This document shows, piece by piece, positions 19,085-26,764 of a DNA stretch of 64,000 bases. The stretch comes from Selenomonas sp. Lineage in GTDB: Bacteria; Bacillota; Negativicutes; Selenomonadales; Selenomonadaceae. A program made the position numbers and the translations under genes. The notes under the pieces are model-generated. The model made no database searches and was not told where the DNA came from. It worked only from the letters and a program-made list of their open reading frames with translations. The stretch is taken from contig NZ_JALFCU010000018.1 in assembly GCF_022771645.1 (NCBI RefSeq), forward strand, positions 1 to 64,000. The letters are read 5' to 3'. How positions within the stretch are numbered: the stretch's first letter is position 1; every line of letters begins with the position of its first letter.

Positions 19085-19729
19085 ATGATTTTCCGAAGAA
19101 AACGAAGCAAACGAAACCTCCTGTTCGTGCTGGCGCTCTGCTTGTCGTGCCTGTTTTCGATGGCGGCGGCGTCCGCGGCCGGCAAGCAGGACGTCCGCAT
19201 CGCCGTGCTGCCGTTGCGCCTCGCGGAAAACCTCGAACTCGCGCCGGGCGCCTATGAAGAGCTCGACGCTGCGTTCCGGCGATCCGTTGACGAGGCTGTG
19301 AAAAAGCAGCGCAGCCTCATCGCCTACGTGCCGCAGGACGAGAGCCGTGAGGTTTACGAAGCCATTGTGAACCGCGTCGAGGGCAACGACGATCCGATGG
19401 TCGTGCTCGAACCGCTCGCTTACGTGCTCGAGGCTGACATCGTGCTGCAGCCCGAGCTCATCATTTACCAGCAGAAAGATTACCTCACGCTGAACCAGTC
19501 GCGCACGGAAAGCAAAATGTACACGGCGAGTGTCGCCGGCATCCGCCTCATCGGCTATGACGCGGCGGAGCAGAAGCTCTTCACGAAGACGGAGACGCGC
19601 CTCTACGACTACGAGCAGGCGAACGTCGGCCAGGCGAGCTACCTCGCGCGCAAATGCATGGATCAGGCTTTGAAAGACACGAAGATCAAAGAACGCGTCG
19701 CAGAAGCGGCACAGCACATCCAACATTGA
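19085..19729 (+). CDS. exported protein of unknown function
   Basis: ATG 19085 follows GAAAGGAAG. The 214-residue product has a basic N-terminus and a signal peptide ending at AASA-AG near residue 31. The mature domain starts DVRIAVLPLRLAENLEL and continues with alternating strands and helices, resembling periplasmic proteins of the TolB-N or CsgG-like alpha/beta type, but I cannot name a family. It is third in the GH2-porin operon with 32- and 41-base gaps on either side, so a role at the cell surface with the porin is plausible. Confidence 0.65.
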   Translation: MIFRRKRSKRNLLFVLALCLSCLFSMAAASAAGKQDVRIAVLPLRLAENLELAPGAYEELDAAFRRSVDEAVKKQRSLIAYVPQDESREVYEAIVNRVEGNDDPMVVLEPLAYVLEADIVLQPELIIYQQKDYLTLNQSRTESKMYTASVAGIRLIGYDAAEQKLFTKTETRLYDYEQANVGQASYLARKCMDQALKDTKIKERVAEAAQHIQH

Positions 19730-19770
19730 TGCACGAACATTCCCATCGTCGATAGAAAGAAAGTGCTATT

Positions 19771-21425
19771 ATGAAGAAAAGAGCGGCCAGCCTCATCGCG
19801 GCCAGCCTCGCGCTCGCCTTGTGCGCACCGTTTTGCCCGCTGGCGAGCGCGGCCGGACACAACCCGTACGCCGACGTGCCGAAAGACGATTGGTCGTACA
19901 ACGCCGTGGAGAGCCTCATCGATCAAGGTCTCGTCACGGGCATGACCGTCGACGACTACCACAACCTGAAGCGCCTCACGCGCAACGACCTCGCCGTCTA
20001 CATCGCGCAGGCCGTCTCGCAGCGCGAGAACGCGAACATGAAAAGCCGCGACCTCATTTATCGTCTCGTGAAAGCTTATTCCTATGAGCTCCACGCCATC
20101 GGCGTCGACGACGAGTTCGTGCCGGATCTGCCGAAGGAAAAAGAAGAAGACACGCGCCCCGAAATCTACAAGAAGCTCGACCGCCTGACGCTCCAAGGTT
20201 GGGCGTACATCCGCCAGGATCATTACGAGTCGAGCGGCGCCTCGATGGGCCGCCAGCGGACGTTGACGCACTTGACGGAAAACGGCATCGACGTCTCGCT
20301 CGGCTACACGTACAAGCTCAATGACAACTGGTCATTCATCGGCTCGGCGGATTTTTATCGCAACCTCAACCACGAGGACACGACGGCGAACATGAACATG
20401 AAGTCCATGTACCTGCTCGGCCACATGCACGGCTATGATATCCGCGCCGGCCATTACGATTCGTCGAACGGTCTCGGCATGGTGTTCGGCGACAGCATCG
20501 ACGGCGCGGGGTGCAGTGGGGCAGCCGCTGGCGCAATACGATTGACATCGGCCATGTCGCGGCCGACGATCCGCACAAGGCCGGCGCCGATAACACAGGC
20601 TCATCGTATGCAGGCTGGGAGAGCCTTGACTACAGCGTAGCGCGGCCGCAGTGGTACAACGATGTTTCGTGGACAGCGGATTATGTGTCCGGCGGCATCG
20701 ACAAGTCGGTCTTGACGAAAGTGTACAATGGAGAGCAAGTGGTCGTCAAAGATAAAGACGGAGCCATCAAGGTGAAAGACAAGGCAGAAAGCGGAGATGC
20801 CGAATTGCCGATCCAAGCCATCTTGAAGCAATCGGATGAATATGTCGGCCAGGATGTCAATGGGCGCTGGGGCGATGACAAGCTGTATGAGAAACGCTCG
20901 CGCCCGGATGTCTTCTCGTACCGCGTCCACGGCATGATGGGGCACGGCACATGGGGCGGTCTCGGCGTCTACTACTTCACGCGCGGCAACGTCGAGCTCT
21001 ATCAAGATCCGCAGCGCCATGCGCTCTACTATGGCTTCTTTGCCGGATCGCGCCTCTCGCGCAAGGTCTCGACGACCGTGCAGGCCTCGTACGGCAAGAA
21101 CACGGCGCTGCCGAATCGCTCCTGCCTCGGCGGCGGTGCGATGGATCGCCGCCTCGCCTACAGCTTCCGCTACCAGTACGGCAACTCGTCCATTGACACG
21201 CCGGGTTCGTGGTCGCTGTTCGCGCTCTACCAATACTACCCGCGCCTCGCGAGCTACGCCGGCACGAGCGATGATTGGCACAAGAACGAGAAAGGCATCC
21301 GCCTCGGCGGCGAGTACGCGTTCGACAAAGGTTTCCTCTTGAACTGCTATGGCCAATGGACGCACGACCTCGACACGCATGGTTTCGCACGCGAGTTCCG
21401 CGCGCAGATGAACTGGGTGTTCTGA
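19771..21425 (+). pseudogene. SLH-domain outer-membrane porin with frameshift
   Basis: The start ATG 19771 is followed by a signal peptide and one SLH domain (NPYADVPKDDWSYNAVESLI through RLTRNDLAVYIAQA, about residues 31-85), then beta-barrel strands. In Negativicutes such OmpM/Mep45-like porins tie the outer membrane to the cell wall through the SLH domain. The frame breaks at 20504-20511 in GGCGCGGGG: one missing base would restore DGA-x-VQWGSRWRNTIDIG, and the barrel then continues in the other frame to a C-terminal Phe (FRAQMNWVF), the usual barrel end. Restored length is about 550 residues. It could be a real mutation or an error in a GC run. Confidence 0.85.
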
Positions 21426-21432
21426 TGGAATG

Positions 21433-21523
21433 CCAGAAAGCCTTCCCCTACGGGGAAGGGGGACCGCGTTAGCGGTGGAAAGGGTGTCGAAGGTAGGACA
21501 AAACGGAATAGAACATATGAATG
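21433..21523 (+). repeat. intergenic palindromic repeat, family A copy 1
   Basis: A roughly 90-bp element with the inner palindrome CTTCCCCTACGGGGAAG, then GGACCGCGTTAGCGGTGG, ending in AATAGAACATATGAATGTC. It is highly similar to 26278-26363, and both copies sit directly after an outer-membrane barrel gene. Confidence 0.8.
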
Positions 21524-21563
21524 TCGAAGGATGGCGGAGTGAAATCCTTCGACATTTATTTTG
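21520..21563 (+). terminator. rho-independent terminator of the porin operon
   Basis: A 13-bp perfect stem (21520-21532 with 21544-21556, AATGTCGAAGGAT arms) is followed by TATTTTG. The terminator stem begins within the last bases of the repeat family A copy. Confidence 0.85.
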
Positions 21564-21584
21564 TGCATGTTAGTTACGTCCTAC

Positions 21585-21650
21585 CTTCGCCACCCTCTCC
21601 GCCTCGCATCCGCTCGGCACCTCTCCCCTGGGGGAGAGGCTGGATTTGAA
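21585..21650 (-). repeat. intergenic palindromic repeat, family B copy 1
   Basis: On the minus strand it reads GCCTCTCCCCCAGGGGAGAGG followed by GCCGAGCGGATGCGAGGCGG. It resembles 38938-38998. Its outer end (near 21575-21597) is complementary to 21482-21498 (GGGTGtCGAAGGTAGGA), so copies A and B together form a long inverted repeat around the terminator. Confidence 0.65.
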
Positions 21651-21729
21651 TAGCAGGAATTTTGCTCATGAAAGTCGAATATCGTCGAAAAGATTTTGTG
21701 AGGGGGAATCCATTTTGGAAGGAAAACAG

Positions 21730-23154
21730 ATGGACAAGAATTTTCTCTGGGGCTGCTCGTCGACGGCGTACCAGTCGGAGGGCGCAAGCGCCGAGGACGG
21801 CAAGGGCGCGAGCGTCTGGGATACATTCGCTTCCGTGCCGGGGCGGACGTTTGGCAACACGGACGGCCGCGTCGGCGTCGATTTTTATCATCGCTGGGAA
21901 GAAGACCTCGACCTCATGGCGAAGATGGGGCTGAAACTCTTTCATTTCTCCGTCTCGTGGCCGCGCGTGCTGCCCGAAGGGCGCGGACGCGTCAACGAGG
22001 CCGGCCTCGCGTTCTACGACAAGGTCGTCGACGGCTGCCGCGCGCGGGGCATCGAGCCGATGATCACGCTCTACCATTGGGATCTGCCGCAGGCGCTCGA
22101 GGATGCGTACGGCGGATGGGAGTCGCCGCAGTGCATCGACGACTTCGTCGCGTATGCGCGGCTCATGTACGAGCATTTCAAAGGCCGCGTGAACTACTGG
22201 ATCACGATCAACGAGGCGAACATCTTCACGCGCTTCGGCTGGCTGACGGCCATGCATCCGCCTGCAAAATTCGATCAGAAGAAACTGTTTTTCCAAGTGA
22301 ATCACAACCTCTTCCTTGCGCACGCGAAAGCGCTGCTGCTCGGCAAAAAGCTCCTGCCCGACGCGAAGATCGGCGCGAGCTTTGCGTACGGCCCAGGCTA
22401 TGCGTTCGACTGCGACCCGCGCAACGCCGAGGCGCGGCAGAATTTTGACGAGCTCGAAAATTATTGGTGGCTCGACGTCTATTGCATGGGCGACTACCCG
22501 CTCGTCGGCGAGCATTACGTGCGTGGAAAGGGCGAGATGCCGGACGTCAGCGACGCGGACCGCGCACTGTTCCGGCAGGCGGCCGACGCGATGGATTTCA
22601 TCGGCGTCAACTACTACCATTCGAACGTCTGCGAGTTCAACCCGCCGGATGGCGCGATGCCGTTCGGCTATCCGAACATCACGGGCGCGAAGGGGACGGA
22701 GACCGTCACGGGCATGCCCGGCCTCTACAAGAACCCGCCGAACCCGTACCTCCATCGCACGAACTGGGACTGGACGATTGACGCGACAGGGCTGAAGTAC
22801 GCCTGCCGCGAGCTTACGAGCCGTTACCGCAAGCCGATTTTCATCACGGAAAACGGCCTCGGTCATCTCGACCACCGCGAAGAGGATGGCAAGATTCATG
22901 ACGGCTACCGCGTGAAATTTTTGCGCCAGCACATCGCGGCCGTCGAGGATGCCGCTCGTATGGGCTGCGACATCCTCGGCTACTGCGTCTGGGCGTTCAC
23001 CGATCTCCTGAGCTGGCTCAATGGCTACCGCAAGCGCTACGGCCTCGTCTACGTCGATCAGAACGAGTCGATGAACGGCACGAACCGGCGCACGCCGAAA
23101 GACAGCTACTACTGGTATGCGTCTGTCATCGCCTCGGATGGCCGCGTGCTCTGA
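21730..23154 (+). CDS. GH1 family beta-glucosidase or 6-phospho-beta-glucosidase
   Basis: ATG 21730 follows GAAGGAAAA. The 474-residue cytoplasmic protein has the GH1 start MDKNFLWGCSSTAYQSEGA, FSVSWPRVLPEG, TLYHWDLPQALED, acid/base Glu162 in WITINEANIF and nucleophile Glu374 in FITENGLGHLD. The segment near the end, LLSWLNGYRKRYGLVYVD, lacks the Glu-Trp pair of plain beta-glucosidases and has Ser and Lys in the positions that bind phosphate in 6-phospho enzymes. With an RpiR regulator next to it, a 6-phospho-beta-glucosidase is a little more likely. Cellobiose or xyloglucan-derived glucosides are possible substrates. Confidence 0.85.
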   Translation: MDKNFLWGCSSTAYQSEGASAEDGKGASVWDTFASVPGRTFGNTDGRVGVDFYHRWEEDLDLMAKMGLKLFHFSVSWPRVLPEGRGRVNEAGLAFYDKVVDGCRARGIEPMITLYHWDLPQALEDAYGGWESPQCIDDFVAYARLMYEHFKGRVNYWITINEANIFTRFGWLTAMHPPAKFDQKKLFFQVNHNLFLAHAKALLLGKKLLPDAKIGASFAYGPGYAFDCDPRNAEARQNFDELENYWWLDVYCMGDYPLVGEHYVRGKGEMPDVSDADRALFRQAADAMDFIGVNYYHSNVCEFNPPDGAMPFGYPNITGAKGTETVTGMPGLYKNPPNPYLHRTNWDWTIDATGLKYACRELTSRYRKPIFITENGLGHLDHREEDGKIHDGYRVKFLRQHIAAVEDAARMGCDILGYCVWAFTDLLSWLNGYRKRYGLVYVDQNESMNGTNRRTPKDSYYWYASVIASDGRVL

Positions 23155-23168
23155 AAGGGGGCGGCACC

Positions 23169-24008
23169 ATGAAACTCTTGCAAGAGCTCTTGCACAAAGA
23201 CCGGTTCTCCGACACGGAACAATGCATCGTCGACTTTCTCTTGGAGCATCATCGCGAGCTCGCGGAGCTCTCGGCGCGCCAGCTCGCGGAAAAAGCCTAC
23301 ACGAGCTCGGCGTCCGTCGTGCGCTTCTGCCAGCGGCTCGGCTTCAAGGGCTACGCCGATTTCAAGATCCGCTTCGTCGCCGAGGCCATGCAGACGGACG
23401 TCGAGCAGGGCATTTCGCTTTCCATGTCGAACAAGGACACCGTACCGTCCGTCATCGACAAGGTCACGCGCCTCTCGATGGACACGATCCAGGAGACGCG
23501 CTACCTGACGGAGCCCGCGCTGCTCGTGCGCACGATCCATCTCATCGAACAGGCCGAGTGCATCGACTTCTACGCCATCGGCAACAACAGCCACCTCGTC
23601 GACCTCGCGAGCTACGCGATGCTGCAGACGGGGAAATTCTCGACGACGCACCACACGGCCGCGTCGCTCTACATGCAGGCCATGGCGACAAGAAAGGGAC
23701 GGCTCGGCTTCATCATCAGCCGCACGGGCGAGAACAAGCGCCTCATCGAGATCGCGCGCGAGCTCACGAAGCGCAACGGCAAGTTCATCCTGCTGACGGC
23801 GGAAAAGAACTCGACGCTCGCCCGCCTCGCCGAAGAGACGCTCCTCGTCGCCGCCGCCGACCGCTTCAACGAGCTCGGCAGCTTCGTCTTCCTCTCCGGC
23901 GCGAAATATATGATCGACCTCCTCTTCGGCGTCCTCCTCACGCATCACTACAAAGACGCCACAGCACAGCATGACGAGTTCCACCGCGTGTACTCGGTGT
24001 CGAATTGA
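23169..24008 (+). CDS. RpiR/MurR family transcriptional regulator
   Basis: The 279-residue protein begins 14 bases after the GH1 gene, with GAAAGGGGG upstream. An N-terminal helix-turn-helix (about residues 1-75, LAEKAYTSSASVVRFCQRLGFKGYADFK) is followed by a SIS sugar-phosphate isomerase-like domain (about 120-260, IDFYAIGNNSHLVDLASYAM). RpiR proteins sense phosphosugars, which supports a phosphorylated beta-glucoside as substrate of the neighbouring GH1. It probably regulates its own operon. A terminator follows directly. Confidence 0.9.
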   Translation: MKLLQELLHKDRFSDTEQCIVDFLLEHHRELAELSARQLAEKAYTSSASVVRFCQRLGFKGYADFKIRFVAEAMQTDVEQGISLSMSNKDTVPSVIDKVTRLSMDTIQETRYLTEPALLVRTIHLIEQAECIDFYAIGNNSHLVDLASYAMLQTGKFSTTHHTAASLYMQAMATRKGRLGFIISRTGENKRLIEIARELTKRNGKFILLTAEKNSTLARLAEETLLVAAADRFNELGSFVFLSGAKYMIDLLFGVLLTHHYKDATAQHDEFHRVYSVSN

Positions 24009-24019
24009 ATATCTTCGCA

Positions 24020-24043
24020 AGGCGCTCGCAGGAGCGCCTTTTG
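24020..24043 (+). terminator. rho-independent terminator
   Basis: AAGGCGCTC and GAGCGCCTT around a 4-nt loop followed by TTTGCG. The T-run is short. Confidence 0.75.
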
Positions 24044-24211
24044 CGTTTCATAGGCGCGTCCGTTTGTTACATTTGCTCGTGCAACCTTTCAAATCCCGTG
24101 TAACACCCGTACAAAGCACGCCGAATCTGTCGCAACATCGCACGAAACCCTTTATAATGAAACCATCGAAAGGAACGAAACCGCGTTCATACAAGAGAAA
24201 GGGGAGCACCC

Positions 24212-26266
24212 ATGAAGATAACGAATGGCAACTGGCTCATTCAGGAGAACCTCGATGTCATGCATGCTGTCGCGTTTTTCGCGGCGGAGCAGGCGGAAGA
24301 TAGCGTGCGCGTCTATGTTGCGCCGCGTGATGTCTCGACGCGCGGCGCGCAGGTTGATGTGCCGATCTTCACATACACGTTTTTCTCGCGCGCGAAGGAC
24401 ACGATCGGCGTCCGGGTCGAGCATTATCAAGGCAGTTATCAGACGTTGCCGCGCTACGAGGTCGCAGACGCGTCGGGGAGCGTCACGCTCGCACAGGATG
24501 ACGATACCGTCACGATCACGTGCGGCAAGATGAAAGCAATCGGTCAGAAGCAAGGTGCATGGAATGTCTCGTTTTCTTACGATGGCAAATATCTCACAGG
24601 CAGCGGCGAAAAAGCCGCCGGTTATGCCGTCGATAAAGGAACGCATCAGCCGTATGTGTTCCAGGAACTTCATCTCGGCGTCGGCGAATACGCGTTTGGC
24701 CTCGGCGAACGGTTTTCTCCGTTCATCAAGAATGGCCAGGTCGTCGATCTCTGGAACCGCGACGGCGGCACGGGGTCGGAGCAAGCTTATAAAAATGTGC
24801 CGTTCTATCTGACGAACCGCGGCTACGGCGTCTTCATCGAGCAGCCGGAGCGCGTCGAGCTCGAGGTCGCGTCAGAAAAAGTCTCGGCCGTGCAGTTCTC
24901 CGTGCCGGGCGAAAGCCTCACGTACCATAGTAGTGCTAATAATGGTGGTGGTGCGTGGAAGGAATTAGGGACGGGCACAAAACAAGTTGCCACAAAATCC
25001 GATGTCGAAGCGCTCGGCCAAACCATGGCAACTGCCGCAGACGCTCTCGACACCGATGCGATTCAAACGGCAGACGAACACGTCGCAAATCTCTCGAAAG
25101 ACCTGTTCAGCCACACGCTGCCGTCCGCATCCGATCTCAACGTAGCGAGCAAGCTCGATGCGTATTTTGCAGCGAAGAATTCGTGCAAGACGGCGCTAGA
25201 AGATTTGAGCGACGCAGACAAATCAACGGTGGAGGCGACGTATGGCGATGCCAGTACGAAATTGGACAGCCTGACGCTTTCCGCGCTTCAAGTGAGCAGC
25301 TCAACAAACGCCCAAGACGCCTACAACCAAGTCATCGCCGCCGGCCGCACGCTCGTCGCGCCCGTCGCCGGCGCGAGCCGCGCCGCCGCGCTCATCGAGC
25401 GCGCGACGGAGTCGAACATCATCCGTCGCGCGGAAGTGCTGCGCAACCGTCCGCCGAAGACCGTGCGTCCTTTGGACAGCAAGCTCGAAGGCAAAGACGC
25501 GCTGATGAACGAAAACATCTGGGCAGACGTTCGCTACAACGATGTGGATATCGATACGAACGAATACTGCGGCAAGTCGAATGTCGCCATCGCGAACTAC
25601 CAGCTCGGCTGCGATCGGAAGATTTCCGACGCGGATTACGTCGGCGCATTCATCGGCACGACGCGCGGCGATTTCAATTTTTACAGCCACAGCACCGGCA
25701 CGTCCGATGGCACCGTCAGCCTCAAAGGTGCGTTCAACGCCGGCATCTACGGCACGCATATCCTGCCGAAAGGCCACTACGTCGATTACCTCGTGCACTA
25801 CTCGAAGTTCGACAACGACTTCGCGGACAAAGGCATCCAGTGGAAGACGCAGTCCATTGGCGCGATGATTCTCATGGGCTGGAAGAAAACGCTTGATCAC
25901 GGCTATCTCAATCCGTACGTCTCGTTCTCGACGCAGAAGATCGCGAACGACGACATGCGCTGGTGCGGCAACGTGCTCGCGACGAAAGACCAGACGAACA
26001 CGGGCATCAAGGTCGGCGTCGACTACAGCTACAACGGCGGTGCCTTTGGCGGCATCGCCTACAGCCGCGGCCTCAGCGGCCACCTCGCCGCCGCCGTCAC
26101 CGACATCGCCCTCCCGTCGCTCAAAAACGACGAGCAGATTCTCTACCTGAAGCTCGGCTACCGTGGCAAGCTGAACCAGCATACGAACTTCGACCTCACG
26201 GGTGAGCAATACCTGCTCGACTACGACGGCTGGAGCATGAACGGCAAGGTCGAGATCGGATTTTGA
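24212..26266 (+). CDS. chimeric ORF: GH31 alpha-xylosidase N-terminus fused to an autotransporter barrel
   Basis: The 684-residue frame starts at ATG 24212 after AAAGGGGAG. Residues 1-about 238 match YicI/XylS alpha-xylosidase: MKITNGNWLIQENLD, GVGEYAFGLGERFSPFIKNG, WNRDGGTGSEQAYKNVPFYL and VQFSVPGESLTY. That is the substrate-domain lead-in; the catalytic barrel is absent. At about 24925 it changes in frame to AT-richer sequence (SSANNGGGAWKELG), then coiled-coil-like passenger residues and from about 430 a C-terminal autotransporter beta-barrel ending in the final Phe (GKVEIGF). No signal peptide is left, so the barrel probably cannot be exported. It most likely arose by deletion between two genes, or by misassembly. 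Confidence 0.85.
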   Translation: MKITNGNWLIQENLDVMHAVAFFAAEQAEDSVRVYVAPRDVSTRGAQVDVPIFTYTFFSRAKDTIGVRVEHYQGSYQTLPRYEVADASGSVTLAQDDDTVTITCGKMKAIGQKQGAWNVSFSYDGKYLTGSGEKAAGYAVDKGTHQPYVFQELHLGVGEYAFGLGERFSPFIKNGQVVDLWNRDGGTGSEQAYKNVPFYLTNRGYGVFIEQPERVELEVASEKVSAVQFSVPGESLTYHSSANNGGGAWKELGTGTKQVATKSDVEALGQTMATAADALDTDAIQTADEHVANLSKDLFSHTLPSASDLNVASKLDAYFAAKNSCKTALEDLSDADKSTVEATYGDASTKLDSLTLSALQVSSSTNAQDAYNQVIAAGRTLVAPVAGASRAAALIERATESNIIRRAEVLRNRPPKTVRPLDSKLEGKDALMNENIWADVRYNDVDIDTNEYCGKSNVAIANYQLGCDRKISDADYVGAFIGTTRGDFNFYSHSTGTSDGTVSLKGAFNAGIYGTHILPKGHYVDYLVHYSKFDNDFADKGIQWKTQSIGAMILMGWKKTLDHGYLNPYVSFSTQKIANDDMRWCGNVLATKDQTNTGIKVGVDYSYNGGAFGGIAYSRGLSGHLAAAVTDIALPSLKNDEQILYLKLGYRGKLNQHTNFDLTGEQYLLDYDGWSMNGKVEIGF

Positions 26267-26277
26267 AAAAAGCATGA

Positions 26278-26363
26278 AGCAGCCTTCCCCTTCGGGGAAG
26301 GGGGACCGCGTCAGCGGTGGAAAGAGTCTCTTGCAGGGCAAAACAAATAGAACACATGAATGT
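26278..26363 (+). repeat. intergenic palindromic repeat, family A copy 2
   Basis: It shares with 21433-21523 the CTTCCCCTTCGGGGAAG palindrome, GGGACCGCGTCAGCGGTGG and the AATAGAACACATGAATGTC end, with a divergent middle. Confidence 0.8.
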
Positions 26364-26403
26364 CCGCGGGTGCGAATAAGACTTTCGCATCCGCGGATTT
26401 TTA
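26364..26403 (+). terminator. rho-independent terminator
   Basis: A 14-bp stem with one G-U pair (26364-26377 with 26385-26398) and a T-run 26399-26403. The stem differs in sequence from the one after copy 1, so the hairpin is kept while the sequence changes. Confidence 0.85.
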
Positions 26404-26764
26404 CGCAAAAAGGAAAGCGATGACCTTGGGGGAGGCCATCGCTCATTGGGGGAATTTGGGAAATAGTTTTGGAAAACATTTCTGGGGGTTCCATGGATTA
26501 CGATACCACGGCGCAAGATGTTTTTCCATATCTGCGCCCCGGGTTGGACGGATGTTCCGCTTTTCGGGCGGCAGGGCCGAATGATTGATTCAGAGCGGTG
26601 AATACGAGAAACTTTAGGAGAGAAATCCCAGAAATATCCTATGCATCTCACAGATGATTATGAAATTTCGATGATAGCATAAAGTAGGGTTTGGAAGTTG
26701 CGTTCGCACTTGGGAATGCGGGCGATACAGCTTGTTTATTATCGGAATTGAGTCGGAGAACATC
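26404..26764 (+). other. intergenic region upstream of the pel locus
   Basis: About 360 bases without a credible gene. It holds no known riboswitch that I recognise and no convincing -35/-10 pair, although AT-rich stretches near 26640-26760 must contain the pel promoter. Because it is long and precedes a polysaccharide operon, a regulatory leader is possible. Confidence 0.4.

Noticed and set aside
26404..26764. Possible c-di-GMP riboswitch upstream of pelD
   Set aside because: I looked for the conserved GEMM-type cores and saw none; the region is left as unassigned leader.
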